A stretch of DNA of 64,000 nucleotides from Tetragonia tetragonoides (lineage: Eukaryota > Streptophyta > Magnoliopsida > Caryophyllales > Aizoaceae), in NCBI GenBank assembly GCA_038025085.1, contig CM076139.1, positions 47,906,807 through 47,970,806 on the forward strand, written 5' to 3'. A program made the position numbers and the translations under genes. This document shows positions 38,601-49,718 of this stretch, piece by piece. The number at the start of each line of letters is the position of its first letter. Position 1 is the first letter of the stretch. A model generated the notes under the pieces. The model made no database searches. It was given only the letters and a program-made list of their open reading frames with translations, and was not told where the DNA came from.

Positions 38601-41600
38601 CATGACTATCTTGTCAATTGTCATTCATTGGGTTTTATGGAGGGATACGCTGGAAGTAAAGGGATTTAAACTGAGCAGGACAAAGACAGAGTACTTGGAA
38701 TGTAGTTTCTCAGGGGGGTGAGGTTGTGTCTGACCCAGAGATAAGAATTGAGACCGTAGTGGTACCGATGAAGGAGAGTTTCAAATATTTAGGGTCGATC
38801 ATCCAAGGTAACGGAGAAATTGACGATGACGTTGCTCACCGCATCAGAGCAGGGTGGCAAAAATGGAGAAGTGCATCAGGTGTTCTTTGCGACAACAAGA
38901 TACCACTCAAATTAAAAGGAAAGTTTTATCGCATAGCTATTAGGCCAGCTATGCTATATGGCGCTGAGTGTTGGCAGATTAGACAGGCTCATGTTCATAA
39001 AATGAGGGTGGCTGAGATGAGGATGCTTCGTTGGATGTGCAACCTAACTAGGATAGATAAGGTCAAGAACGAAGTGGTTCGTGACAAGGTTGGGGTGGCA
39101 GATATTGAGAGTAAGATGCAGGAAACGAGACTTAGGTGGTTTGAACATGTCGTGAGGAGACATCCAGACGCTCCGGTGAGGAGGTGCGAGAAGATTATAC
39201 TTAGGGACTGTAAGAGAAGAAGAGGGAGGCCTAAGAAGAGTTGGAGTGAGGTGATTAAGAACGATTTGGCCCTCTTGGAGCTTGCCGAGGATCTGGCCCT
39301 TAATAGGAAACTTTGGCGTGTAGGATCCACATAGATGATACTACATTGAGGGTGTAGGTTTTTATTTATTTATTTATTTATTTGTTTGTTTGTTATTATT
39401 TCATTTATTTATTTATTTATTATTACATTCACTTGTTTTAACATCCACTTTTTTGCCTGTTTCCTACTGATTTCAAAAATCAAATTGTTTTTGTGGGTCT
39501 TTCGGAAACAGCCTCCCTGATAGGCGACTAGTTAGGGGTAAGGTTGCGTACATCTGGACCTCCCCAGACCCCGCACTCGGTGGGACATTTACTGTGTTGT
39601 TGTCGTTGTTGTTGTTGTTGGGTTTTAGAGCTAAGGACTTCATGTGTCTTGTTTCTGATCATGAATCAATTAGATCAGTAGGCATGCTACATATTTTTTG
39701 TTTGCTTGTTTATTTATTTTTGGGGAATTTCAATTGGTGCTCTTGTGCTTTCGCCTTGTCCAAATGGTGTCCAAAACTTAGTTTGAAATCCAGAAAGTAC
39801 CCTTCCGTGCTGTTATTTTTGTTTTCCGTCAATATTTTCATTAGTTGATGATGTGGCGGTTATGAATTTCTTTTATTCTTATTATTTCCTTTAAGAACAT
39901 TAATTTTGTTTTTCCTTAAATCAATAAAAAAAAAAAAAACCTCACCCAATCCTCACCCCTTCTCTCTCCTCTCTTCTCCAGTTCTCCCCCATCCATGGAT
40001 CTAGTAGTCTTGATTCCATACAGAAATCTATTGTTAATTCCGAAAGAACACTAGTCTAATGAATTTGCCAATATCAGAGAAAATTGGTTTCAACAGCAAT
40101 AGGAGGAGAGAGAGGGAGATTGGAAACATCAGGTGCTAGCAATCTCTTGAACTCTTGTTCTTCTTGATTGTTTTCTTGTTGTTCCTCAACTGGGTTTTTA
40201 TGATTATTGAGTTTCTCAATTGGGGTTTCAGAAACACATGTTGTTGTTGTTGTTGTTGTTGATGTGGCTGTTGTTGTTGTGGGGTTAATGGGGTTTTCGA
40301 TTCCGGTGACCATGGCTCGGTTTGTTTTGTTTTCCAGCGGCCATGGCTCAATTTGTTTCGTTTTCTGTGGTTCCATGGCTGCCGTAGAGAGGAGAGAGAA
40401 AGAGAAGAGGGAAATGGGGAGGTATGGATGTATAAAGTGGTTGTCTTCCCATTCAATTCAAAACGTATAAACGTATATGAGTAGAGCCTTGTGGTTCAAC
40501 TGAGAGGGTGGTGGTGGGTGACAGTGATGGCGGGTGACGGTGGTCGGCAAGAAGAGTGGCTGAAACGGGGAGTCATAATCGAATACTGCTGTCTGATTTG
40601 CTTGTAAATTCTTTTCATTTATGTGAATTGCTGGAGTTTGTGTCATAAGCTATGTTTAGCGCTTCTTTTCTTCCCGCGCAAAGTTTATCACGAATAGATG
40701 AATTTCCCATTAGTTGGAAAATGTTTTGGCCTCTGGGCAGCTTCATCTTTGACATTCTGCTGACATCTAAAGACTAAAATTTTGGGTATCAAACAACTTC
40801 ATAATGTAAAAATATATGCAATTCGATTATGGGTAACGGTTTCTTAATTTGTAGAACTCAATTTGATTATGGGGTAACGGATTCGTAATTGGTAGTAGAA
40901 CTCTTGGATGAGCAATGGCAGAACTCTCAAATTGATTTTTTAAAATTCAATAACGATATGGAACCTGTGGTTGAATCTATCTGTCACAACTATCAATGAA
41001 CCAATGGTCAAATCTGATCAGTTCAATTTAGAGACATGATTTTTTTTTCTTTTATAGATTAGATCAGTTCAAAACTGTGGGAGGAGAGAGAGAGGGTGTG
41101 TGAGGAGGTGGTATGGGATTGGAAGCCATTGAATGGAGAACTTGAAGATGAACAAGAAAGTAAAATTAATGTTTTTGAGAAAAGTTATAATTTCACTCAA
41201 AATAAAAAAACAAATAATTGCAATAAAAATATTTCATTACCGCCACGTCATCAACTAACAGAAATATGTGACGGAAAACAAAAATAATGGCACGGAGTAA
41301 ATATTTTATAAAATACAAGGGTAATTTTTGTATTTCAAGCGAAGTTTTGGGCACCATTTGAACAAACCCAAAGTATAAGGGCACTAATTAGAATTCCTCT
41401 TTATTTTTACTTGCTTCAGAGATTTGTATCCTGAAGAACTGTGACAGTTCTTCCAATTCTCATATTGTCTACGAGTTGTCAACTTTGTTCCTCATCCCTC
41501 GGAACTTTCATGCGTCCATGCTTTGATGCGTTCATTGTTATTTACTCGCAGCTGAATGAGTTCGAAAATTATTCTTGTGACTATCTTAAAGCTTGCAGAT

Positions 41601-41768
41601 ATGATTATTCTTGGTTGTACTGGAGATTCCTCTCTCTTTTGTTATATCTAATGTTCCACATTTGTCCAACAGGCTAACCTTGCATTTTCGGCCATCAAAG
41701 ATAGAAAAGTTATTGGGAAGGTGATGATTACCCTTAATGAATCAAGCTCTGCAAGATCTAAGCTTTAG
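29632..41768 (+). CDS. NADPH:quinone oxidoreductase-like protein, second copy with inflated introns
   Basis: Six exons: 29632-29978, 36736-36844, 36951-37042, 37118-37376, 37574-37708 and 41673-41768, all with intact GT-AG sites; 1038 nt, 345 aa. The protein parallels the 25312 gene, with GSAGGVG at 157-163. Exon 5 lacks nine bases relative to its paralogue, removing W-G-S from the GLYWGSYRIH region, which is conserved with At3g56460. The frame is kept. Intron 1 holds a 6-kb Copia element, and intron 5 a LINE end and a Pack-MULE-like element, so the transcription unit spans over 12 kb. No stop or shift was seen, but the local deletion and the large introns make reduced or lost function possible. 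Cytosolic quinone or alkenal reduction is inferred from the family. Confidence 0.85.
30322..31017 (+). repeat. 5' LTR of the Copia element
   Basis: 696 bp. By eye it differs from the 3' LTR by roughly six substitutions plus indels in a CG-rich block (30510-30560), which implies a recent insertion. Confidence 0.93.
31043..35125 (+). pseudogene. Copia gag-pol, split by two homopolymer frameshifts
   Basis: Gag starts at ATG 31043. A T7 run at 31210-31216 puts the following gag (from 31227, [13 protein letters not shown]) in another frame. After a CCHC knuckle ([14 protein letters not shown], about 31937) come the aspartic protease ([12 protein letters not shown]), integrase zinc site and core ([20 protein letters not shown]), then a G8 run at 33055-33062 where the frame shifts again inside the conserved MWGEA motif. 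The second long frame (33053-35125) has reverse transcriptase ([17 protein letters not shown]) and RNase H (CDANW, ADPLTKG). All domains are otherwise open. The breaks may be real or may be sequence errors in homopolymers. Confidence 0.92.
35685..36383 (+). repeat. 3' LTR of the Copia element
   Basis: 699 bp, nearly identical to the 5' LTR. It has a longer (CG)n run (35875-35890). Confidence 0.93.
37812..37906 (+). repeat. Old LINE/SINE tail relic in intron 5, second gene
   Basis: The counterpart of 27455-27545: ataaggttgtatacatct, ctcgcctagg and gctaggtggttt, ending tgctgttgtttt. Confidence 0.6.
38620..39620 (+). mobile_element. RTE-type LINE 3' end (reverse transcriptase C-terminal part)
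   Basis: The coding remnant (about 38640-39334) has [13 protein letters not shown], then [68 protein letters not shown] and [10 protein letters not shown], the segment after the polymerase core in plant RTE-type LINEs. A G6 run near 38713 shifts the frame. A 3' UTR with (TTTA)n tracts follows and ends in a tail, ggtaaggttgcgtacatctgg to a (TTG)n tract at 39597-39620. The 5' part with endonuclease and catalytic YADD is missing, which is usual for LINE copies truncated during insertion. It is inserted in intron 5 of the second oxidoreductase. Confidence 0.85.
39722..41399. mobile_element. Pack-MULE-like element with captured coding fragment
   Basis: Inverted repeats of about 170 bp bound the element. 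Matched words include aaatggtgtccaaaactt against its partner aaatggtgcccaaaactt, ttatttttgttttccgtca, and gttgatgatgtggcggt against gttgatgacgtggcggt. The 9-mer tttattttt is exact at 39713-39721 and 41400-41408. The 1678-bp element encodes no transposase but contains a coding-like fragment on the minus strand (40074-40376). It sits in intron 5, 273 bp before the last exon. Confidence 0.87.
40074..40376 (-). pseudogene. Captured N-terminal gene fragment inside the Pack-MULE
   Basis: A 100-residue frame begins [19 protein letters not shown], contains a threonine tract (CAACAACAA repeats), then a glutamate/glutamine-rich part and [19 protein letters not shown]. The last part reminds me of the N-terminus of the plant homologues of the actin-associated Simiate/ABITRAM (FAM206) protein, but this is from memory and weak. 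It ends TNFL plus stop at what is probably the captured exon edge. It may be transcribed from a captured promoter, but no complete protein is possible. Confidence 0.45.
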
Positions 41769-42999
41769 GGTCAATGGGTTTCTCATATATTATTGAGGAA
41801 TTTTAGGGTAAAGCTAAGTTTACACTTTGTGTATATTACACACAAATGTTTCTGTCTATCTCTTCCCAAGTCACCCTCTCATTTTTATGGTTGTATGGGT
41901 CACTGATTCACTGGCCACGTGTTCATATCTATCACTTTCTTATTTGATGGGAGACTTGCATTGCAATACCATTGAAAAATTAGTAATTTTTTCCTTTGAA
42001 AATTTAGATTAGTGAGTAACAATCACCATCTACATATAAAATTTAAAATGATCACCTCACTCCTCTTCTAATTGTTTTTATGATTAAATCTAGTAATTAA
42101 CATATTATTATTTTTCTATCCGAACAAAATATAATGTATTGTTAGATTTTATCTTTTTTGTGTTGGAGGAAGTATAAAGGATTAGATAGGAATCAAAACC
42201 TCAACCTTATAGTTGGGGGACGATGTCGATACTCCTAACTAGAGGTGGCAATCGGGCGGATCGGGTTGGGTTTGGGTCGGGTCCAATAGACCCGAGATAA
42301 TTGTTAGGAGACAATTGGAGCATCTCTTGATTCCTAAATATAACTAGTGTGCATGTCCGTACGATCCACGAGATGTTTGAACTCTTTTTGGTTGTTTATT
42401 TTTTAAATTTGATATTTTCTGATGGATCGTCTTGCTTCTAACTATGTTGTAATAATTTTCTTTTTGGTGCTAATTTATGATTAACAGGTAAATAAAACTA
42501 AAACAACAACAAGGCGGGATTTAGAGAGGTTTATGCAGTCTAACTCTTAATTTGTTTAGGGTAAATATTAAAATGTTGGGGGGGGAGGGATGCTCCCAAG
42601 TCATGGTAATCATTTGGCTTGTGGCCGTGAATTAGCCTTTGACCAAAAAAAAAAAAAACCAGTCATTCATTGGCTTGTGGTGCCTCTATAAACGTTAGAG
42701 GTATCTTCCCTTAAATGACATTGTTTGTTGAATTATAGTTCTACTTATTATGATTAGTCATACTGTAAACTTTGATCTATATTTGACTGAGTGCTAGGAA
42801 ACGATTATTAGCCTTTTATTAACAAACTTGAGAATACTCTGTTATAAAGTTTTTCTACCAAAGATTATCATAGTAGACAATGGATCGAAATTGAACTACG
42901 TACATCAAAATTTATTGAAACATCTGGGTGGCCCATGTCCCAGCACCCAGCGAGCGTCATGTCCAATGTCCCAAGTTCCATGTCCCGTGGGTGAAATAG

Positions 43000-43835
43000 G
43001 AGTTGGGGGTTCCAGATGACCGTCCCGGACAACGAAAGTCTTCTAGGGCAACGATAAAACCCCCGGAGAAGTTTGGGCAAAAACAGAAACCGGGCCCTGG
43101 TAAGCCGAAAATCAAATGCTATAATCCACGGTTTTTGGGCTTCTATCTTCCAGGAGGCCCCCGAACGAAGGGGGATATTTTCCCGCCACATTGCACAGGA
43201 CACCCTTAGGGAAAATAAGAGGTCACCGAGCTCCGTTATTGGGTCCCTGATAGACTTGTTAGGGCATTTTATGGCACACCAATGTAAGGGTCGAAACACA
43301 AAAGGCATGGGTGATATCAAAGTTCGGAGACCCGGATGATCCTCCTAAAGCACCGAGGGTCCTCTAGGGTCATGATAGAACCCGTGGAGAAGTTTGAGCA
43401 AAATTGACACCCGGGTCCCCGGAAGCCGAAAATGAAGGCGGCTATATTCCACGTTTTTTGGGCTTCCGGGAGGGCCTACAACGAAGGTGAATATTTTCGC
43501 ACCACATTGCACGTAACACCCCTAGGGGACGTGGGAGGCTCTCGGGGTCGCTTATTTGTTCTCTGATAGGCTTGGAAGGGTGTTTTTCAGGACAATGGTG
43601 TAAGAGGTGCAACACCAAAGGTATGGGTGATATCAAAGTTCGGGGATTCGTATGACCCACCGAGGGTCCTCTAGGGTCATGATAGACCCGCTGGAAAATT
43701 TTGGGCAGAAATGACACATGAGCCCCGGGAAGCCGAAAACGAACGCTATAATCCACGGTTTTGGGGTTTACGGGAGACCCCGAAACAAAGGTGGATATTT
43801 TCGCACCACATCGGAAGTCCCTGCGTTGCCAAGTC
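43000..43835. repeat. Tandem repeat, unit about 304-316 bp, 2.5-2.7 copies
   Basis: The landmark atattttc...gccacat recurs at 43175, 43491 and 43795, and tcctctagggtcatgatag recurs at about 43040 (diverged), 43361 and 43669. Units share gaagccgaaaatgaa, ctataatccacggttttggg and ggtatgggtgatatcaaagttcgg. The array is clearly richer in G and C than its surroundings. It encodes nothing evident. Confidence 0.88.
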
Positions 43836-43889
43836 ATTCATATGTGTGTGTCTATCTCTTTCTTCTCCCCTTTTTCATAATTCCCGAGT

Positions 43890-44702
43890 CACTCGATTTT
43901 GACGACGGAAATAGCGTCAGATTTACTCAAAAATCCGACGCTAAGCAGCTTAGCAACGAACTTAGCAATGGATTTTTTCCGTTGCTAAAAACTGCGTCGC
44001 TAAGGATTTTAGCGTCGGTGTTCAAATAATTCCGTTGCGCTTTTTTAGGTCTAGCGTCGGAAAAATTCAACCGTTGTTGGGAGCTTAGCGTCGGAATTAT
44101 TTAAATTCCGTTGCCAAGCATTTTTGAAGAAAAAGGGCAATAAAACTAGTGCAGGGAGGGGGGTCCACTGGCCACACTTCAACTAGCTTGGGCCCACTCA
44201 AACACAAGCTTGTCAGGTGAACAGCTCCAAGGGCCCACGCGAAATAAATTATTTATGCTCCTTCCCAGGATTCGAAGAAGGGTCTTTAACATGGAAAGCA
44301 ATCATCTTACTAGTGAGGTGCACCATTACTTTTGATATAATACAAGACTTTATTATATTTAATGCTTATTTCCAGCCTAGTCTACGAAATTGCTTAGCAA
44401 CGGAATTTTAATTTTCCGTTGCTATCACAGCGACAGAAAAATGAAATTCCATTGTTAAAAAAAATTGAAAAGTTTATGATTAAATTTTGGCAACGGATAG
44501 AGTGCATCCGTCACTACCTTAGCAACGGTTATAATGAATCTGTTACTATTTTAATAATAGATATTAAAAAATCCGTTGCTAACCGCGTCGGAAAAGAAAT
44601 TCATTGCTAAGATTTTTTAACAACGGATTTTTCTTTATCCGTTGCTAAGCTTAGCAACGGATGAAAAATCGCCCGACGCTATTTCGTGTTTATTTTGTAG
44701 TG
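43890..44702. mobile_element. CACTA (En/Spm) element end with subterminal repeats
   Basis: The right tip TATTTTGTAGTG (ending 44702) is the inverse of the CACTACAAAATA terminus of CACTA elements. Dense subterminal words tccgttgctaa / ttagcaacgga and agcgtcgga run in both orientations from about 43895 to 44680. The left tip is degraded: gacgacggaaatagcgtcag at about 43901 matches the subterminal part, but no CACTA start is visible. There is no transposase. Confidence 0.75.
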
Positions 44703-45150
44703 AACATTACAAATTTGTTCACGGTTTAGTTGTCCTTCCCAATCAAATCCAATTGGACATTGTTGTTCAATCTTGTATCTTGTTAGTTGTTATCCAGGTT
44801 ATTTGAATGATGTGGAACTCGCAATATCGTTAAAAAATTATATTTTATTTTGCTCCGTCTCTCTGTCATTGCAGATTTGCACCCCAAAACCTGTCCATGG
44901 GACATATGCATAAGTACGTAGGCCTAGGCCACTTATTCACTTACCCCTTTAAATTGTAGCAGTGTGGAGTCCTACGGTCTACCCATCTGAACTCCACCAT
45001 TTATATTGTTTGCATCTTGCATGGCCTCTATTATTTGGGCACTATATTAATTATTATTCAAGGGCAATTTTGAATTTGTAAAGGGTTAGAGGATCATATG
45101 GTACAAAAATTTAAATATGGGTGTAAATATTTAAATATGGGTGTAATAAT
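44703..45150. other. Displaced 3' flank of the second oxidoreductase, then spacer
   Basis: 44703-44820 aligns with 28665-28745 downstream of the paralogue. The rest is AT-rich without features. Confidence 0.55.
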
Positions 45151-45266
45151 GGCTGGATTAGAACATCCCACGCACTACGTCACCTGACAAATGGCGGGAT
45201 TAGAACATCCCACGCACTACGTCACCTGACAAATGACAGACGTAGTGCGTGGATGTTCTAATCCAG
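45151..45266. repeat. 42-bp direct duplication plus inverted copy
   Basis: 45151-45192 and 45193-45234 are near-identical adjacent copies (ctggattagaacatccc ... cacctgacaaat). About 45239-45266 is the inverse of their first 27 bases. It is probably a tiny foldback element with one arm duplicated. Confidence 0.85.
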
Positions 45267-45975
45267 TATTAAAGGATAGATTCTCTCAAGGGCGTACCTA
45301 GGCATTGATGGGGTCCATTGCAATTTTTTTTTTTTTTTTTGGGAATTTCCATATAAATTGTCTATTACAATATGGACTATTAGAAGATAACAACGCTATA
45401 AGGTGTGTTCCCTTTTACTAATTTTAGATTCGATTCTGTCCCGTTTGATGAATATCAATTCAGTAATATACTTTTTCTCTCATCGCACTATTTAGTTCCG
45501 TGGATAGTTCAGTTCATCTATGGAAAAAAAAACACACTCTAATTAACATGATTCTATTATTCCTAGATTACATAAAGGGGTCGTCTACTAAGAGTCGATT
45601 AGATTAGAAGCCATGAAGTATAGACTATAGGTCGTCAAAATAAAGAGTAAAGCCCGAGAGAATATATATGTGCCCATGCTTGAAAAATAAATCAGATTGT
45701 GGTCTGATCTTTTCCGTAAGAGTTTATTTGTATGTCGTTTAATTTGTGTGTAACAAATAACCATTTAAAATAATAACTCATAATAATAATAATCTCACAC
45801 AATTGCTGGCTTTTTATTGATATAAAGGACCATATTTAAAAAAGTAAAAGACCCCTATATATGGTAATACGAGATTACATTTACTCCGAGGGGATTCGTA
45901 AACATTGTCAAGCATGCAGATAAACAGGATGATGAGCAAAACATCTACACATAACCAAATTGAAAGTACATAAAT
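45267..45975. other. Spacer with one MITE
   Basis: A MITE at about 45401-45539 has ends AGGTGTGTTCCCTTTT and AAAAAAAAACACACTCT and a body with MITE-family words as at 13404. The remainder is the 3' flank of the methyltransferase. No gene seen. Confidence 0.5.
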
Positions 45976-48012
45976 TTAAGGAACAGCTACAATCAGAGAT
46001 TGAACAGCTTGAATAGGGTAAACATTGACATGGGTAAAACCAGCAAGCTTAAGCACATGATTCCATTCACTCAAAGTTCTTTCTTTGCCATAAGTTGTAT
46101 GAGCCATCATCACCATATCCAGCATTAATCTCACATCTTGCAGTTTATCATCTTTTCCATCTTTGGCTTGTTCTTCCAATACAGCTTCTACAATCATGAC
46201 CTTACCTTTGTCTTTAGGTATGCCTTCTTTGCACTTTTTTAAGATCTCAATGCACTCATCATCTCCCCAATCATGCAAAACCCACTACGTAAAAACAAAT
46301 TAAATTAAATTACAATCAAGAATCAACATATATTATTGCACCAAAAAAGTACAATTATAACGCACCAATTACTATCACTAGCAAATAGTGGAGTACATAG
46401 TTGAAAATCATAACTAATTAATGATAGAATTAAACAATGGCGGAACCGGAAATCAAAGTTAAGTGGGTGGCAATTTCTTAAATGTTGTATTGAAAGTTTT
46501 TATTTTATAAAGGATTTTTTTTTTAAATTTCAAGTGGGTTAGGTGGAATCCACTCTAAAGAGTGGATCCGTCACTGAAATTAAAGTACATGTGTGCTCAT
46601 ATATACTTATATATAATACTCCGTCTGTTCCAAATTAAGTGCCTGCTGTGTGGAAGTTTTGAAGGGAAAGAAAAGGTAATCGAGGACAATGGAAGAGAAG
46701 GGACGGGATATATTTTAACGTGTTTGGGAGAACAAAAATTGGGTTATGGAGGAGACTGGATGGGAATTGTTCCCCTCCAATTACTTCTCGTCCCCTTTTT
46801 TAAAAAAACTCACACAAAAGGAGAATTTTTTATTTCACCCATATTCTCCTCCATTTCCCAACTCCGAAACAAGTTATGAAGGTAAAAATTGACTTTTTAT
46901 ATCAAATTAATTTGGACCATTCCTTTATTAACATCTATACAAAGTTATAGTACAAAAATTATATTAGATTTGTCAAGAAACTTTAGTGATATTGCTTTTC
47001 TATCATTTTTACTTGTATACACCGAGTACTAATTATGAATGATAGTCGGAGTTGGAAGTTTACTATAAAAAGTCAATTTTTACTAGAGTATTTTTGTGGG
47101 ACAGATAGAGTAGTTCGTTGTACATACCATAAGAAAGGCGACATCGGCTTTCGGGATGCTAACAAACATATCACCTCCAACATGCTCAATACGGTCACTA
47201 GAGGCAGCAGAGTTGGATGCATTAGCCTTATTAGTAGCCACAACATGGGGGAGATCAAAATTGATGGCGCGAAGCGCAGGGAAGGCGTGGACGAGCACAG
47301 ACATAGCAGTGCCATCACCTCCACCAACATCAACCAATGTATTGACACCATTGAACAATTGAGGACATGCCTTGACAATGTGAGGCACAACCAGACGTGC
47401 GTCACAAGCCATGGCATTGTTAATGAGGTTGCTATGAGACAAATTATCAGTTGCATAACTCCATATATCTTCGCCGTGGACAGCATCAAATGGTGAATTG
47501 CTCATGTCTTGGACACGGTTAGTGAGCCTTAGACAAGGGGCTAACATCACTTGGCTGCTCTCTAGTAATATCAAGGGAGCCATGCTATTAGAATTATCAT
47601 CCCTCAACCTTAAACGACGAGAAAGAGGTGTTTGGCTATAGGAAATTAAGTTGGTGGTGTTACTATCACCATTACTAGAGCCATTCTCTTGGACATTGTT
47701 TGAATTTGGGCTATGAGTTATTTGCTTGAAAATTTCGCGGTGAGATAAGAACCTCATGATACGATAAAGGGAAGCTGGTGGGCAATTAAGGGAAGATGAG
47801 AGCTCAATTAGTGACATTGATCCTCCATTTTTGTCTAAGACATCGGCTATGCCAAGCTCAATAGCGCATTTTATGACCGCCATTTCTGTAAACCCAAACA
47901 CATATTTCCATATTTTTATTTCTGCTTCTTCTTCATCCATTTCTTTTTCTTCCTTATGCCTTCCGTTGATAACTATTACCGCACCTTCTCTCATCTTTTT
48001 TTCTTCCTCCAT
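45976..48012 (-). CDS. Plant class II O-methyltransferase (COMT-like)
   Basis: Two exons on the minus strand, 48012-47128 and 46284-45976, joined in phase 0 by an 843-bp GT-AG intron; 1194 nt, 397 aa. The enzyme transfers a methyl group from S-adenosylmethionine to a hydroxyl of a phenolic or other small molecule, in the cytosol. Seen: dimerisation region with ELGIADVLD (52-60), SAM site LVDVGGGDG (226-234), FDLPHV (252-257), GGDMF (279-283), WVLHDW (296-301) with the probable catalytic histidine at 299, and ERTLSEW near the C-terminus. A charged N-terminal extension and an Asn/Ser-rich loop (about 100-125) make it longer than the usual 360-370 aa. Substrate cannot be deduced. The intron holds a hAT-like MITE (about 46436-46578) and a possible Stowaway left end near 46614. 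No lesion. Confidence 0.92.
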
Positions 48013-48065
48013 TATATTTCTCTGCCTCTATTTTTTGATGCAAGTTCATAAATTGAGCTGGAGGC

Positions 48066-48073
48066 TTTATATA
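48066..48073 (-). promoter_or_regulatory. TATA box of the methyltransferase
   Basis: Read on the minus strand this is TATATAAA, about 55-60 bases upstream of the ATG at 48012, leaving a short leader of perhaps 25-30 bases. Confidence 0.6.
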
Positions 48074-48242
48074 TAGGAGTAATTAGCTAGAGTAACACCA
48101 AAAAAAAAAAAAACAAAAAAAAAACGTACGTATACACATGGAATAGCACACTCCCATATACTCCTTTACATAGAGAATGACATGGTGATTAAGACCACTT
48201 TCTTTTTTTTTTTTCTCATTTTCTTCTAAAAATGCTTTTAAG

Positions 48243-48555
48243 TTAGGGTCTGTTCTTTCAGCTTATTTCTATTTATTTTTGTTTATTTCAGCAAACTTAA
48301 ACAAATTTCAGCAAATTTAAACAAATTTCAGCAAACTTCAACAAAGTTAAGTAAAGTTAAACAAAGTTCAACAAAGTTAAACAAACCAATACACAAACTA
48401 GTTATAAAAAACACTTAAGATTCAACAAAAATAAACAAAGTTCAACAAAGTTAAATAAAGTTAAATAAAGTTCAACAAAGTTCAACAAAGTTCAACAAAA
48501 ATAAATTTTTAGTAATAAATATAAACGTTTTTCAGTTGGGGAGAACAGACCCTAA
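48243..48555. mobile_element. MITE with AGGGTCTGTTCT ends and internal TTCAACAAAG repeats
   Basis: Perfect 12-bp terminal inverted repeats AGGGTCTGTTCT / AGAACAGACCCT, preceded by TT and followed by AA. The body consists largely of short direct repeats of ttcaacaaagttaaa. A TA duplication would fit, but cannot be told from the terminal repeat. Confidence 0.75.
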
Positions 48556-49718
48556 GTGGGTTAGTAAAATGGAAGAGGTCATCAAAGAGGAGGGATATTT
48601 TGAATTTTAAGATTGGATGAGAGGGGGGAGATAGTGAATGAGTGAGGTGATCGAGTGGATTAGTTCATGGTGTAACACCAAAGAGTAGGAATATTTTGAA
48701 TTTTGAAATTTTGATGCCAATTTATGTTTATAATTATGTATTTACGAAATATAAATTATAAGAGCAAGTCTTGCATGAGACAGTTCACAGTAAAATAGGA
48801 TTAATATTTAAAATTGTAGGGGTTACCATTAAATGACTTCCGATTCGTCTCATTAAAAGTTATGCTAACACTGTTGTTTTGTCAAATTGTAATGGCAAAT
48901 TGAAGAAGTCCCTCAAATCATAGAAAAAACATCGAGTCTCATAGATTAATGTTTTCAACTGCCGATTAAACCTTATCCTTATCAAAATCAAAAATTATAG
49001 AGGCGGCTGTCTGCTGAACCACTACTTGAGCTCTGATAAAAAAATAAATTTTGTGTTTTTCTCACGCTAGAAAAAGACAATTCAAGCCAAGTCACTATTG
49101 TGTAAAGGCAAGATAGAGTATGATCAGACATGCTAGGTTGCTAGCAAGATGGCATGAAGTTCTTACACGAACTATTTACCCCCACTTATAGGATATATTT
49201 TGAAAAAAACTAAATAGTAATATTTCACGGTAAATGTATGTTTGTGGACTAAACTTCTATCGTCTTATCCGATCTGATTTGAATTAAACTTCTAATCACA
49301 TGAGTGGAAAGAATACATCCATATATACCAAAACATGAATTCCCAACCAAATTTCAACCACCAATTTCCACTTCAAATTTCCCATAATCCTCTTCTCGAA
49401 AATAATATAAAATAATAATAAAAAATCCCATATCCCCCATTATCACACCTACCAAACGCCACCTTAATTAAAAGAACAAACACATGTTGTTGGGGGTGGG
49501 CACTATGACAATTACTGGACATGATGAATGATGACAGTTAGAAAACGACTAGAACGTCATGGTTCACGATTCGCATATAATCAGAAAACATAAACAAACT
49601 TGAAAAGGACGATTAAAAAAAAAGAAAAGGACGATTGCATCATCTTGAGTTTTCGTCGTGCCTTGGCTCCCGTACCCTCAAATTTGGCTGCAACCTGCTG
49701 CCTCTAATATTGATTTTA

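Larger units (their letters stand above)
41769..44702. other. Composite insertion splitting the 3' flank of the second gene
   Basis: After the stop at 41768 the sequence stops matching the paralogue's 3' UTR within a few bases, and the match returns at about 44703 (tttgttcacggtttagttg ... ccaggttatttgaat). About 2.9 kb was therefore inserted there. It includes a hAT-like end (agaggtggcaatcgggc near 42242), a G-rich tract at 42578, a tandem repeat and a CACTA end. Its left boundary as a single element was not identified. Confidence 0.65.

Noticed and set aside
43000..43835. Coding exons in the GC-rich ORFs (100-150 aa, both strands)
   Set aside because: The frames recur with the 304-316-bp period but are not conserved between units; GC content alone keeps them open.
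47035..47496. 153-aa plus-strand ORF
   Set aside because: Antisense shadow of methyltransferase exon 1, which has clear motifs on the other strand. The minus-strand 47073-47489 frame is a shadow as well.
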